64,000 bases of DNA from positions 64,504,360 to 64,568,359 of the forward strand of contig CM075760.1 of the NCBI GenBank assembly GCA_037974335.1, given 5' to 3'. Within the stretch, counting starts at the first letter, position 1; each line of letters begins with the position of its first letter. The notes below the pieces were generated by a model, which was not told where the DNA came from, did not search any database, and worked only from the letters and a program-made list of their open reading frames with translations. The position numbers and the translations under genes are program-made. Positions 23,201 to 33,889 of the stretch are shown in pieces. This DNA is from Prionace glauca. Lineage: Eukaryota; Chordata; Chondrichthyes; Carcharhiniformes; Carcharhinidae.

Positions 23201-24478
23201 TCCCTGAAAAGCTCTCTCCCAAATGTATACATTTGTGCTACTACCAAATGTATACATTTGAGCAGTACGGTGGCACAGTGGTTAGCACTGCTGACTCACA
23301 GTATCAGGGACCTGGGTTTAGTTCCAGCTTTGGGCCACGGTCTGTGTTGAGTTTGTACATTCTCTTTGTGTACAGGTTTACTCCAGATGCTCTACTTTCC
23401 TCTCACACTCTAAAAGACGTGCTGGATTAAGCAAAAGGGTTGAAGTGATTGTGTGTGTGTGTGTGCATTTTTTTAATGTATGTATAGTTGAACCCATCTT
23501 CAGTCTAAATGGTAATGTCTTCCCCTGAATGATGTCTAATTTTATTCTTTATTTCCCGTCCTGACAGTGAACATAATCACAATTGTGACATTGACGAGCA
23601 GAAACTGTGGTCTGTCCAAATGTGTCAGTCGTTACCTGGTGGCCATGTCAGTGGGGGATCTGCTGGTCGTTATCCTCGACCTGATATTGAGACACATTCC
23701 CATTGTTTATCATGAACAGTTTTATTTCCTGCTGTCTCTCCCTGTGTGTAACATCCACGCTGTCCTGCTTTATGCAGCTACTGACTGTTCAGTCTGGTTC
23801 ACTGTCACTTTCACCTTTGATCGATTTGTGGCCATTTGCTGCCCCAAGCTGAAAAGTAAATATTGTACTGAGAAATCGGCGGCTGTGGTTCTGGGAACAG
23901 TGACTGTGCTGAGCTGTTTAAAGAACATTTTCTGGTATTTTATGTTATTAAATCGATATCGACTGGTGAACTTCCCCTGGTTTTGTGATTACACAATGAA
24001 CGTTGTGGGATCTCCGGTCTGGATAACAATCGAGTTCCTCCACAACATTCTAACCCCGTGTGTCCCATTCATCCTGATTCTACTGTTGAATGTCCTCACC
24101 GTCAAACACATTTTAGTGAGCAGCAGAGCCCGCAGAAGACTCCGCGCTCACTCTGGGGAGAATCCTAGAGACTCAGAGATGGAGAGTCGAAGAAAATCCA
24201 TCATTTTACTGTTCGTTATCTCAGCCAATTTCATCCTTTTATGGTCAACATTAATGGTTTATTCAACATGGATACGGATATATGATTTGGGCTATCAGTC
24301 GGTGTGGTTAGATATTTTTGTTATGGATATGGGCCTCATGCTGCAACTCACAAGTTGCTGCACAAATACTGCCATTTATGCAGTGACACAGACTCACTTC
24401 AGACAACAGCTAACAAATCTGCTGAAATACCCCCTTACTGCAATTCTTCAACTTTTACACTCTGAGATGAAACTATAA
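20266..24478 (+). CDS. GPR139-like G-protein-coupled receptor 2 (two exons)
   Basis: Exon 1 is 20,266-20,716 (150 codons plus one base; donor GTAAGT after GGTGTTCCAG). Exon 2 is 23,568-24,478, after CCTGACAG. The phase-1 join gives VGVPVNIITIV and 453 residues. The receptor core is typical: SRNCGLSKCVSRYL after TM1, a TM2 Asp in SVGDLLVV, the TM3 Cys in PVCNIHAV, FDRFVAICC (DRF, not DRY), RRKSIILLFVIS into TM6, and TNTAIYAVTQ in TM7. The oddity is the N-terminus, about 140 residues instead of the 20-40 usual in the family. It holds four exact-length 14-residue repeats beginning MDWN. A start at a later ATG (for example 20,431) cannot be excluded. No stop interrupts either exon. The intron carries SINEs and an L2-like LINE fragment. 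Confidence 0.82.
20431..20598 (+). repeat. Coding minisatellite, 4 x 42 bp
   Basis: Four in-frame units start at 20,431, 20,473, 20,515 and 20,557. Each begins ATGGATTGGAATG and codes MDWN plus ten residues, with the consensus second half close to TMDQNLG. The unit length is exactly 14 codons, so changes in copy number keep the frame. Confidence 0.9.
21284..21505 (-). repeat. tRNA-derived SINE, antisense, old
   Basis: It carries the antisense GTGTGGGAGGAAATGGAAAC block and a degenerate head (AACAATGCTATCCCCTGTGC). It lies in the intron of receptor gene 2. Confidence 0.65.
21676..21704 (+). repeat. (CA)n microsatellite
   Basis: Pure CA run of about 14 units in the intron of receptor gene 2. 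Confidence 0.95.
21950..22680 (-). mobile_element. Non-CR1 LINE fragment (L2-like RT)
   Basis: The - strand encodes DPLQFTYIHNRSKNASSL and, further on, VFIDYRSACNTISPPKLI and GLGSCFCNLILNFLM. These match the RT block order of L2-type fish LINEs (DPLQFAYRPNRS ... FIDYSSAFNTI ... LCNWILDFL). The frame is broken. Clade assignment rests on these motifs only. Confidence 0.65.
22700..23220. other. Receptor-2 intron, no feature recognised
   Basis: No repeat family or exon recognised. Confidence 0.45.
23262..23425 (+). repeat. tRNA-derived SINE head, sense
   Basis: It reads CAGTACGGTGGCACAGTGG, then TTAGCACTGCTGACTCACAG (A-box region), then GGGTTTAGTTCC (B-box-like). It is a SINE head, not a tRNA gene. 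Confidence 0.75.
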
Positions 24479-24539
24479 CCACAAGACCCCTGCCTCTTCC
24501 TGTTTGGCGTTCATAATGTAAGTAATAAAACAGCCTCAC

Positions 24540-26250
24540 AGAGACAGAAGGAGTGACAGATCGAGAGAGTGGGCAATGTGATTAACAGTGAAAGTGATAG
24601 AGAGACGGAGATTGACAGAGAGAGGGAAGGACAGAAAGACCTGGAGAGCGACAGATTTTGTAAGAGTTTATAATAGATACAGTGAAAAAAATACAGAGGC
24701 AGACAGAGAGGAAGGACAAAGACAGAGAGAGACTCACAGAGTGAGAGAAACAGAGACAGCGAGTGGGGGAAACGGTGAGGTGGGTGGACACAGAATGAGA
24801 AACAGAGACATAGGAAGACAGTTGGGAGGATGTAATAGCAAAGGGAGAGAACAAAGAACAAAGAACAACACAGCACGGGAAACAGGCCCTTCGGCCCAAC
24901 GAGCCCGCGCCGCCGTCCCATGGTCAGTGACCTATTCATGATTTTAGTCTATGCCTAATGTATGAGGATCAGGGAGGTCCAATATAGGGACAATTTGTTA
25001 CCCAATCAATCAGCCTAAAAGCACATTTTTGGGATGTGGGAGGAAACCGGAGCACCCGGAGGAAACCCACGCAACCACGGGGAGAACACGCAAACTCCCA
25101 TGGACACAGGCCCAAATCCATGTGTCCGCACAGCAACAGAGATAGCCTCTGAGCTGTCATGATGCCCTCGAGATGGTCCAGTTTACGCACACCAACGACA
25201 TGAAGCAGTAGGCAACTCCCGAAACAATATCCAAGAGCAGCCCACCACAACCTGCCGCCCGCATGCCCCTTGCTGGACTTAAATGCCTGTGGATAAAAAT
25301 TTCATTATTAAAGACTCTATATCCCTGAGGCTAAAACTGACCCCAAGCCTTCAATGCTTAATAAGGCCTGCTATATCCCCCTATATGTAGACCGCTCATA
25401 TGGCTGTCCAATGACTCTTGAACAACCGTACCGTGCCTGCTTCCACCACCTTACTCGGCAGTGCATTCCACATCCCCACTACCCTTTGTGTGAAAAACTG
25501 CCCTCTAATATTAGTCTTATATTTAGCCCCCTTCACCCTAAGCCCGTGACCCCTCGTTCTATCCATTTCTAATAGCGGAAAAAGCTTATCACCATCTACT
25601 CTATCTGTCCCCTTCATAATCTTATAAACCTCTATTAGATCCCCCCTCAGCCGACGTCTCTCAAGGGAAAACAGCCCAAGTGCGTTCAATCTTTCCTCGT
25701 AAGACAGCCCTTCCATACCAGGCAACATCCTGGTAAATCTCCTCTGCACTCTCTCCAGGATCTCTACATCCTTCCGGTAGTACGGCGACCAGAACTGGAC
25801 GCAGTACTCCAGGTGAGGCCTAACCAACGTTCTATACAACTGCAACATCAGACTCCTACTCTTATAGGGAGAGGGAGATTAAGAGGGAAAGGGAGACAGA
25901 AAGGGAGGGCAGAAGGAAATAGTCAGAAACAAAGAGAAACAGAGACATACAGCGAGAGAGAGAGAGAGCATCAACGAATGGGAAAGAGTGAGCCTGAACG
26001 AGTATAATGGACAGAGGAAGCACAAAAAAAACGTAGTGAGGTAGAGGGAGAAAGAGCAATAAGAAAAGGGGGCAGAGACGATGAGGGAGGGAGAGAAAGA
26101 TGGAAATGGAGCAGGACAAGGAGAGTGAGACTGAGAGGAGGCAGCAGGGACAGAGGAAGAGGATAGATAGAGGGAGGCTGAGGGTGAGGTACAGAGACAG
26201 TAAGAGAGACAGAGCAACGTATAGAGAAAGACAAAGGCATGGATGCATTT
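24540..26250 (+). repeat. GA-rich tract interrupted by a CR1
   Basis: 24,540-24,847 and 25,862-26,250 are both purine-rich (GAGAGACAGAGAG type) and appear to be one tract split by the CR1-B element at 24,848-25,861. Serine/leucine-rich frames on the - strand are artefacts of composition. A similar tract is at 55,750-56,130. Confidence 0.8.
24848..25861 (-). mobile_element. CR1-B LINE 3' portion, antisense
   Basis: On the - strand, 150 codons of ORF2 C-terminus (MLQLYRTLVRPHLEYCVQFW, 'TRMLPGMEGLSYEERL', 'FFTQRVVGMWNALPSKVVEAG') are followed by the roughly 500-bp CR1-B 3' UTR. That UTR ends with GGGCCGAAGGGCCTGTTTCC and a TTGTTCTTTGTTC tail. It is 5'-truncated. Confidence 0.85.
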
Positions 26251-26259
26251 GTGATCATC

Positions 26260-26690
26260 GACAACGTATTTGAAAGAACATTTTTGAGTCTGCTTCTTCG
26301 ACTGACTGTAAGGATTAGAACAGACACGCGATTGAGAGCTCATGGTGAATAACATTGTTTCCAGTCTTTACCATTTTTAACCCGAATGTGTTTCTACATG
26401 TTAGATATGAAACTAATATGTGGATTTTAAATCATTTGTGATGCTGTGACTCGATTGGTCCGTGGGAATAAAGTTCAGTGGAACTTGATTAATTCGCACA
26501 CTTCTATTTATTTCCATGGTCCAAAGTTCTCCTTTTGCTCCAAGGAAATTCTGTCCTCTTTCCGAAGCTAGAATCAGCTCTCACAGTTCGGACCCACTGC
26601 TAATAATTGGTCAGAAACAATGTAACACACAGAGAAATCAGACATTAATACAGATAATTCTGGTATAACAATCGGGTGGAGTTTTTTGGG
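26260..26690. other. Intergenic, no gene seen
   Basis: Nothing recognised. Confidence 0.45.
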
Positions 26691-26695
26691 ATATA

Positions 26696-27043
26696 CCATA
26701 GAACCATAGAACCCTACAGTGCAGAAACAGGCCCTTCAGCCCATCGAGTCTGCACCGAACACAATCCAACCCAGACCCTATCCCCATATCCCTACACATT
26801 TTACCTGCTAATCCCTCTAACCTACACATCCCAGGATACTAAGGGGCAATTTTAACATAGCCAATGAACCTAACCCGCACATCTTTGGACTGTGGGAGGA
26901 AACCGGAGCACCCGGAGAAAACCCACGCAGACACGAGGAGAATGTGCAAACTCCACACAGGCAGTGACCCGAGCCGGGAATCGAACCCAGGACCCTGGAG
27001 CTGTGAAGCAGCAGTGCTAACCACTGTGCTACCGTGCCGCCCT
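26696..27043 (-). repeat. Near-complete CR1-tailed tRNA SINE, antisense
   Basis: Reading the - strand, the head has GGCGGCACGGTAGCACAGTG, GTTAGCACTGCTGCTTCACA and the B box GGGTTCGATTCCC. Then come the AAACCGGAGC-type body and a 3' end GATGGGCTGAAGGGCCTGTT with a GGTTCTATGGTTCTATGG tail. The tail matches the CR1 3' end in kind, so mobilisation by a CR1 is likely. Confidence 0.85.
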
Positions 27044-27289
27044 AATATGACGTCTCTGATTGAGGCAGTTAATGCTATCCGATCCGGGAGCCCTGCAGAC
27101 ATATATAATATGGTGTGTCTAGGTTACCGGAAATCAGGGTGTGTACACTCGGAGTGTGTTTTTTTTTCACTTGACGATTACTAGAGAAACTTAGCTAATG
27201 TTCTGGGTACCCTGGTTCCAATCTCCAATGGTGGAGATTGAATAAGTATATCTGGAATTCAGAATCAGCTGGTGATCATAAGAAAACAT

Positions 27290-27440
27290 TTTTGGAAAAA
27301 AAACCCCATCTGGTTCACCACTGTCCCAGGGAAGGAAATCTGTCGTCCTTCTGTGGTCAGGACTAATTATGACTCCAGGGCCACGGCAATGTGGTTGACA
27401 GTTAATTGTCCCCTGAACATCGGCAACTCGACAGCAGAGC
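27290..27440 (+). repeat. DeuSINE core domain
   Basis: CATCTGGTTCACCACTGTCC, AGGGAAGGAAATCTGTCGTCC and GGCAATGTGGTTGACAGTTA match the order and text of the Deu domain. That domain is shared by SINEs from echinoderms to vertebrates, including the dogfish SacSINE1. Only the central domain is visible. Confidence 0.7.
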
Positions 27441-28030
27441 CGCGAAGGCAGATGCCTTGAGTTGGTTACAATTAACAGACACTTGTTGTATTCCCAATGG
27501 AAGAGACGCTAATCATGAACGTTCTCAAAATTCTCCCAGTGGCAGCCAATAATATTCGGCTGTGGAGGCAATATTACCCCGTCCTGAATAAACTGAAGGA
27601 GCAAGTGCTGCAGGGGGAAACTAAAAGGCCGTTACAGCCTGAATTGCACCCACATTGGAGTGGCAGAGAGCAGCTGATTGTGGAAGATGACACACGCCTA
27701 TGGGTTCAAGAGTGTCATCCTGAGCGAGGATCGCCATCCCATCCTGGCTGATCTTTACCATGGCCACCATGGCCACAAACTGAAGGTCCTCCAAATTGCC
27801 ATGCCTGATTTCCAGGTATGGATACAAATATTTGTCCGTGGGTCAGTGTTGGCAATATCAACAAGGGCAGAACTGTTACCAGTCATTACTCTTCTCATTT
27901 GGGAATGGGCGGGATGGCCATAGACGTGGTTGCACATGGACAGTGTCGGACTGTTCATGGGCTCTATGTTCCTGATAATGGTAGATGCTGATTCAAAATG
28001 GATGGCCATACACAGGGTGAGTTAATCAAA
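27440..28030 (+). mobile_element. Ty3/gypsy-type LTR element, pol fossil
   Basis: Short blocks in different frames recall Ty3/gypsy pol: KADALSW at the end of RNase H, YYPVLNKL and LYHGHHGH in the linker/zinc region, and VDADSKW at the start of the integrase core. The order is right for the family. The copy is broken, with several breaks, and old. No LTRs, gag or protease were seen, so the ends are not true termini. Confidence 0.65.
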
Positions 28031-28825
28031 CACAAGGACAAGAGTAGAGAAACTTTATGCTATGAGAAACATGCAGATAAGCTTCAGTGTGATTTGAACA
28101 GGCTCAATGTGAGGGCATGTGCAAAGCAGTTGAACTAAAAGGTGGGTAAGAACAAAAGAACAAAGAACAACCCAGCACGGGAAACAGGCCCTTCGGCCCA
28201 ACAAGCCTGCGCCGCCGCATCACCCTGCACCTATTCTACCCTGCGTGTCTACGAATAAAACCCCCCACTTAGCCAGATTCAGGGGAGAATAGTGTCAATT
28301 TGGTAAAACCAATCAGCCTAAGAGCACATCTTTGGGGTGTGGGAGGAAACCGGAGCGCCCGGAGGAAACCCACGCAACCACAGGGAGAATGCACAAACTC
28401 CCACAGACACAGGCCCAAATCCATGTATCTGCACAGCTAGCAGTGCTAGTCACCGAGCTGTTGCGGCGCCCTTCTACCGGTCCAGGATCAAACACACACA
28501 CCGACACGAAGTACTAGGCCACTCCCGGAACCTCCAAGAGTAGCCCACGCACGACCCACCGTGTGCATGCCCCTCGTTTGACAACGAGGTGGACCTCCAC
28601 CTGCGGAATAAAAGACAAAAACGTTAATCACAAGACTGCCTTTCCGGTGTCTCCCGAGGTTCTAACCCTTATTTAATATCCCCTACCATAACCCTCTATC
28701 CTCGTTTCACTCATGTGCCTATCTAACTGAACCTTAAACGAGTCCAACGTTCCCGCCTCCACCACCCTACTCGGTAGCGCGTTCCATACCCCTACAACTC
28801 TCTGCGTAAAGAACCTTCCTCTCAT

Positions 28826-29487
28826 ATAAGAACATAAAAACATAAGAAATAGGAGCAGGAGTAGGCCATCTAGCCCTTCGAGCCTGCCCCGCCATTCAAT
28901 AAGATCATGGCTGATCTGTCGTGGCTCAGCTCCACCTTCCCGCCCTCTCCCCATAACCCTTAATCCCTTCTCTTATCAAAAACCCATCAACCCGCTTCTT
29001 AAAAATATTTAGCGAGGCAGCCTCCACCACTTCAACGGGCAGAGAATTCCAGAGATTCACCACCCTTTGAGTGAAGAAGTTCCTCCTCAACTCTGTTCTA
29101 AACCGCCTCCCCTTTATCTTGAGGCTGTGCCCCCTAGTCCTACTGTCTTTTTTGAGCGGGAAGAGTCTCTCCACCTCTATCCTATCCATCCCATTCATCA
29201 TCTTATACGTCTCAATGAGATCTCCCCTCATTCTTCTAAACTCTAACGAGTACAAGCCTAGTTTATTCAGCCTCTCCTCATAGCTCAATCCCCTCAACTC
29301 TGGTATCAGCCTAGCAAACCTCCTATGCACTCCCTCCAGGGCCAAAATATCCTTGCGCAGGTGCAGCGCCCAAAACTGCACACAGTACTCCAGCTGCGGC
29401 CTCACCAATGCCCTATACAGCTGCAGCAAGACCTCCCTACGTTTATATTCAATTCCCCTCGCTATGAAGGCCAGCATCCCATTCCAA
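28826..29487 (-). mobile_element. CR1-A LINE nested in CR1-B
   Basis: A 660-bp, 5'-truncated copy. The 3' end is at 28,826 with a TTCTTATATGAG junction; the 5' side is near 29,480. The ORF2 C-terminus is open for 183 codons. Host CR1-B reads RGERYNLD on one side and MRGRFFTQRVVGVWNALPS on the other, so the interruption is clean. ATATG occurs at both junctions and is the probable target duplication. A short unexplained filler lies at the 5' junction. Confidence 0.88.
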
Positions 29488-31084
29488 ATCCCATATCCAA
29501 ATTATATCTCTCCCCCCTCACCCTTAAATCATGTCCTCTTGTATTTGTAACCAATCTAGGGAGCAGTCTCTCACTATTGACTCTGTCTATTCCCTTCAGT
29601 ATCTTATATACCTCTATCATGTCCCCCCTCAATCTTCGTCTTTCCAAGGAGAACAGTCCCGGTTTCTCCAACCTTTCCTCGTACCCCAGCCCCTTCATGC
29701 CATGCAACATCCTGGTAAACCTCCTTTGCACCCTTTCCAGAGCCTCCCCATCCTTCCGGTAGTAAGGTGACCAGAACTGGACGCAGTACTCCAAATGCGG
29801 TCTAACCAACGTTCTATACAACTGAAGCATTAGACGGCAGCTTTTAAACTCTATACCCCTTCCTATAAAGGCTAGCATTCCATAAGCCTTCCTGACAACA
29901 TTCTTCACTTGTGTTGCAACCTTCATGGATTTGTAAACCTGCACTCTCAGGTCCCTCTGTGTTTCTATACTCCTAATTTGTCTACCTTTAATCACATAGC
30001 TCCTCTCTACATTATTCCTTCCAAAACGCATCACCTCGCATTTGTCAGGATTAAATTCCATCTGCCACCTACCTGCCCAAAGCACCAACCTATCTATATC
30101 CTGTATCACCTCACAATCCACTTTGGTACCCGCCATCCCTGCCATCTTGGTGTCATCAGCAAACTTGCTCTTCACACCACCTACGCTCTCATCCAAGTCA
30201 TTTAAGTAGACTACAAAGAGGAGAGGTCCCAGTACTGAACCCTGCGGCACACCACTGGTCACTGGCCTCCAGTCGGACAAAGTCCCCTCCACTACTACCC
30301 TCTGTCTCCTATTACCCAGCCAGTTCTCAATCCACCTAGCTACCTGACCTCGTATCCCATGCGCCTTAACCTTTTCTGCCAGCCTACCATGAGGGACTTT
30401 GTCAAATGCCTTACTGAAATCCATATAGATGACGTCAACCGTTTTTGTCACCTCCTCAAAGAATTCCACCAGATTCGTAAGGCAAGACCTCCCTCTAACA
30501 AAGCCATGTTGCGTATCCCCAATCAGACTGCAACGCTCCAAATGCTCATACATCCTACCCCTAAGTACTTTTTCCATTAATTTCCCTACCACCGATGTCA
30601 AACTCACCGGCCTATAATTTCTAGGGTTATCCCTGCTACCTTTTTTGAACAGCGGTACCACATTTGCTACCCTCCAGTCTTCTGGGACCTCACCTGTGTC
30701 CAAAGAAGAGACAAAGATTTGCGCCAGAGGCCCAGCAATTTCATCTTTCACCTCCCTAAGCAGCCTGGGATAAATACCATCAGGCCCCGGAGCTTTATCC
30801 ATCCTTACGCTACCTAAAAGCCCTAGCACTTCCTCCCTCGTAATAGATATTTCCTGCAGCTGATCCTCAGCTCCCTCAAACAGACCGCACGATTCCGAAC
30901 CTCTCTCCTTCGTGAATACCGACACAAAGTATTCATTCAGGAGCTCCCCCATTCCCTCCGACTCAATACATATCTCCCCACTTTTGTCCCTAAGAGGACC
31001 AATTTTCCCTCTAACTACTCTCTTGCTCCTAATATAGGAATAAAATGCCTTCGGATTTTCCTTAATCCTACCAGCCAAATCCAT
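29488..31084 (-). CDS. CR1-B ORF2, reverse transcriptase part
   Basis: An uninterrupted frame of roughly 530 codons codes for the CR1 [85 protein letters not shown], the catalytic FADDTK motif, and WQMEFNPDKCEVM. This is the target-primed reverse transcription enzyme of the element. It is cut off from its endonuclease by a frameshift and loses its natural C-terminus to the nested CR1-A, so it is not expected to act. It is a LINE protein, not a host gene. Confidence 0.88.
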
Positions 31085-31180
31085 TTCCTGCCCTCTCTTC
31101 GCCCTTCTAATTCCCCTTTTTAGCTCCCTCCTACTCTCTCTATATTCCTCCAGCGCACTCTTGTACCCAATCGTTTCGAC

Positions 31181-32160
31181 CTAACATACGCCTCCCTCTT
31201 CTTCCTGACCAAGTCTTCGATACCCCCTGTAATCCTTCCCATCCTTCCGCTTAACCGGAACATACCTCCCCTGCAACCATTTCATTTTGCCCTTAAAAGC
31301 CTCCCACTTGCCAACCGTGGACTTGCCAGCTAACAGTCCCTCCCAATCAGTGTCCTGCAGCTCCCTTCTAATCCTGCCATAGTTCCCCTTTCCCCAGTTC
31401 AGCACACTCCCGTTCGGCCGGCACTCGTCCCTTTCCATTTTTATCCTAAAGTAGACGGACTTGTGGTCACTATTAGCCACATGTTCGCCTACCTCTACCT
31501 CACCCACCTGCCCCGGCTCGTTTCCCAACACTAAATCCAGTATAGCCCCTCTCCTAGTCGGACTGGTTACATACTGCTCTAGAGACTCTTCCAAAACACA
31601 TTTCACAAACTCCTCTCCCTCCGTACCCCCAGCTCTAGGCCCCCTCCAATTCACTCCAGGAAGATTAAAGTCCCCCACTACAAACACCCTATTCTTCCTG
31701 CACCTATCCAAAATGCCCCTGCAAATGCTTTCCTCCACTGACCTCGGGCTGTTGGGTGGCCTATAATACACCCCTAGCAACGTATCCCTCCCTTTTTATT
31801 CCTCAACTCCACCCACAGTGACTCAATCCCTATCTCTTCTATATTGTCCTCCCTCTGCACTACTGTGATGTTTTCCTTTACCAACAGTGCCACCCCTCCA
31901 CCTCTCTTCAACCCTCCTCTGTCACACCTAAAATACTTATACCCAGGAACATTCAGCTGTCAGTCCTGCCCTTCCCTTAACCATGTCTCTGCTACACCCA
32001 CCACATCTAACTGCCTCACAAACATCAAGGCCCTAAGCTCATCCATTTTCCCTGCCACACTCCTAGCATTAAAACAGACACAGTTCAACCCACAAGTGTC
32101 CCTCGGAACCTCCTTCTCCCTGATACTTTTTCTTTCACCCGACTCTCTCCCACCCACCTC
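31181..32160 (-). pseudogene. CR1-B ORF2, apurinic-like endonuclease part
   Basis: The - strand carries the N-terminal LINE endonuclease. NCVCFNARSVAGKMDELRAL and VVGVAETWL lie at 32,090-31,960. Further on come GVYYRPPNSPRSVEESICRG, VFVVGDFNLPGVNWRG, ILDLVLGNEPGQV and SDHKSVYFRI, which give the catalytic Asp/Asn of GDFN and the terminal SDH. The domain is spread over at least two frames, with a break near 31,780-31,960, and ends out of frame with the RT. Confidence 0.8.
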
Positions 32161-32177
32161 CCCACCACCCCTCCATA

Positions 32178-32828
32178 TTAGTTTAAATCCTTCATAAACA
32201 CCCCAGCTAACCTCCCCGCTAAGACATTAGTTCCCCTGCCGTTCAAATTCTCCCCACCCCTCCTGTACAATTGCCCTTCTCTCCTAAACACCTCCCAGTG
32301 ATCCACAAAAGTAAAGCCCTCCACCCTACACCAATCCCTCAACCATGCATTCAGCTGCATGATCTCGTCATTCTTTGCCCTGCTGGTGCAGGGCAACAAC
32401 CCAGAGAGTGCCACCCTGGAGGCCCTACTCTTTAGTTCGGCCCCCAACTCCCTAAATTGCCTATGGACCTCAACCCTACTTCTCCTTCCTATGTCCCCCT
32501 CCCCTACATGTACTATGACCTCAGCCTGTGCCCCCTCCCCTTTCAAAATTCCCTCTACCCTGTCCGTTACATCCTTGACCCCTGCTCCAGGAAGGCAGAC
32601 CACCATCCTGGAGTCACGCCTCTGTCCACAGAACCTCCTATCGATACCTCTGACCCTCCCGTCCCCTACCACTATCACCTTGCTAGCCCCCTTCTGTCCC
32701 TCTAAGTCAGTCACCTCCTCCTGCCTACCTTTCTGTGCCCCTGTCGACGAACCATGGGGGGCCTCTGGGGAGGCCGGGGGACCCTGACTACTCTTGAGTA
32801 TAAGTGTGAGGTTATCACTTTGCAGCAA
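32178..32828 (-). CDS. CR1-B ORF1, SGNH/esterase-like
   Basis: A 216-codon frame without its natural start. KVIVVGDGRVRGIDRRFCG stands where SGNH esterases have GDS. It is followed by VIVHVGEGDIGRR (block III-like, GxND position) and FTFVDHWEVFRREGQLYR (the D-x-H block). An esterase domain is known in ORF1 of several CR1-like LINEs. Here the nucleophile Ser is replaced by Gly and the Asn block is altered, so hydrolase activity is doubtful. A binding role is possible but speculative. Confidence 0.65.
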   Translation of the reverse strand: MLQSDNLTLILKSSQGPPASPEAPHGSSTGAQKGRQEEVTDLEGQKGASKVIVVGDGRVRGIDRRFCGQRRDSRMVVCLPGAGVKDVTDRVEGILKGEGAQAEVIVHVGEGDIGRRSRVEVHRQFRELGAELKSRASRVALSGLLPCTSRAKNDEIMQLNAWLRDWCRVEGFTFVDHWEVFRREGQLYRRGGENLNGRGTNVLAGRLAGVFMKDLN

Positions 32829-33775
32829 TAATAGGAAGACAGATTATTATCTGAATGGGTGTAATTTGAGAGAGGTGGATACACAGCGAGACCTTGGCGT
32901 CCCCATGCATCAGGAGCTGAAAGTAAGCGCTCATGTACAACAGGCAGTAAAGAAGGCCAATGGTATGATAACCTTCAAAAGGATAAGATCTAACGACAGA
33001 AATAGAGATGTGTTTATGCAGTTGTACAGGAAATTGCTGAGGCCACACTTCGATATTGTGTGCAGTTTTGATTTCATTATTTGGGGAAGGATGTCCCTGC
33101 TACAGAGGGACTGTGCATGCATCAATGACTGAAAGTTAGTGCGCATGTACAACAGCAATAATGAAGGCCAATGGTATGCTGGCCTTCAAAGGAAGAAGAT
33201 CTGAGTACAGGAATAGAGATGTATTACTGCAGTTATACAGGACATTGCTGAGGCCACACTTCGAGGATTGTGTGCAATTTTGATGTCCTTATCTGAGGAA
33301 GGATGTCCTTGCATTAGAAGGAGTACAGTGACTGTTTACCAGACTGATTCCTGAGATGACAATCTGTGATATAAAGAGCGACTAAGTCAGTTAGGATTTT
33401 ATTCATTGGAGTTTATTAGAGTTAAACTTACAATATTGGAACAGGTTTAGACAGGGGAGATTCCGAAAGAATACCCCGATGCTTAGGAAATTGTGGACTA
33501 AGTTTCATGGTTTGAGGATAAGCTTCAACTTCTTAGAACAGAGAGGAGAGAAATTTCTCCACCTAGATACAGAAAGTAGCTGAGGCCAAAATCTTTCGTG
33601 ATTTCAAGAAGATATGATGTATAACTCTTGTGGCTAAAGTGATTACGGGATCTGGGAGGAAGGGTTAGTTAGGGTATTGAAGTTGATGATCACCTATGAC
33701 CAAACTGAATGGCGGAGCAGGCTCGAAGGCCTGAATCGCCCAGTCCTGCTTTTACCATATTTCAATATTTCTATG
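32820..33775 (+). mobile_element. Old CR1 LINE, partly duplicated
   Basis: NNRKTDYYLNGCNLREVDTQ and RDLGVPMHQELKVSAHVQQA at 32,828-32,960 are the CR1 ORF2 region after the RT. The VQQAVKKANGM-LQLYR segment is then repeated (33,125-33,260), and the copy runs with many stops to a 3' end near 33,770. It abuts the 5' end of the antisense CR1-B head to head. Confidence 0.7.
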
Positions 33776-33889
33776 ATTGTGAAGCTGAGGTGAGTTTGTA
33801 CATGATTTGTGTCCCAACATTGTGCAACTTTGAGCCTTGTCTGAGTCCGAAACGTGTGTGAATCTGAACCAGGTCTCTGTCTGAAACTG

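Larger units (their letters stand above)
28150..32830 (-). mobile_element. Long CR1-B LINE with ORF1 and ORF2, antisense
   Basis: On the - strand from 32,830: an ORF1-like frame, an endonuclease domain (about 32,160-31,400), the RT domain (about 31,000-29,900), a C-terminal region interrupted at 29,487/28,826 by a CR1-A, then the ORF2 end and the CR1-B 3' UTR to 28,150. Removing the nested copy leaves about 4.0 kb. ORF2 has at least one frameshift between the endonuclease part (ending about 31,181) and the RT frame, so it is inactive. The 5' end is truncated at 32,830. Confidence 0.88.

Noticed and set aside
23262-23425. tRNA gene
   Set aside because: It has A- and B-box-like text but runs into the standard SINE body; it is a SINE head.
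27497-27751. Stand-alone host gene of 84 codons
   Set aside because: The text fits the RNase H-integrase linker of a Ty3/gypsy fossil, not a host gene.
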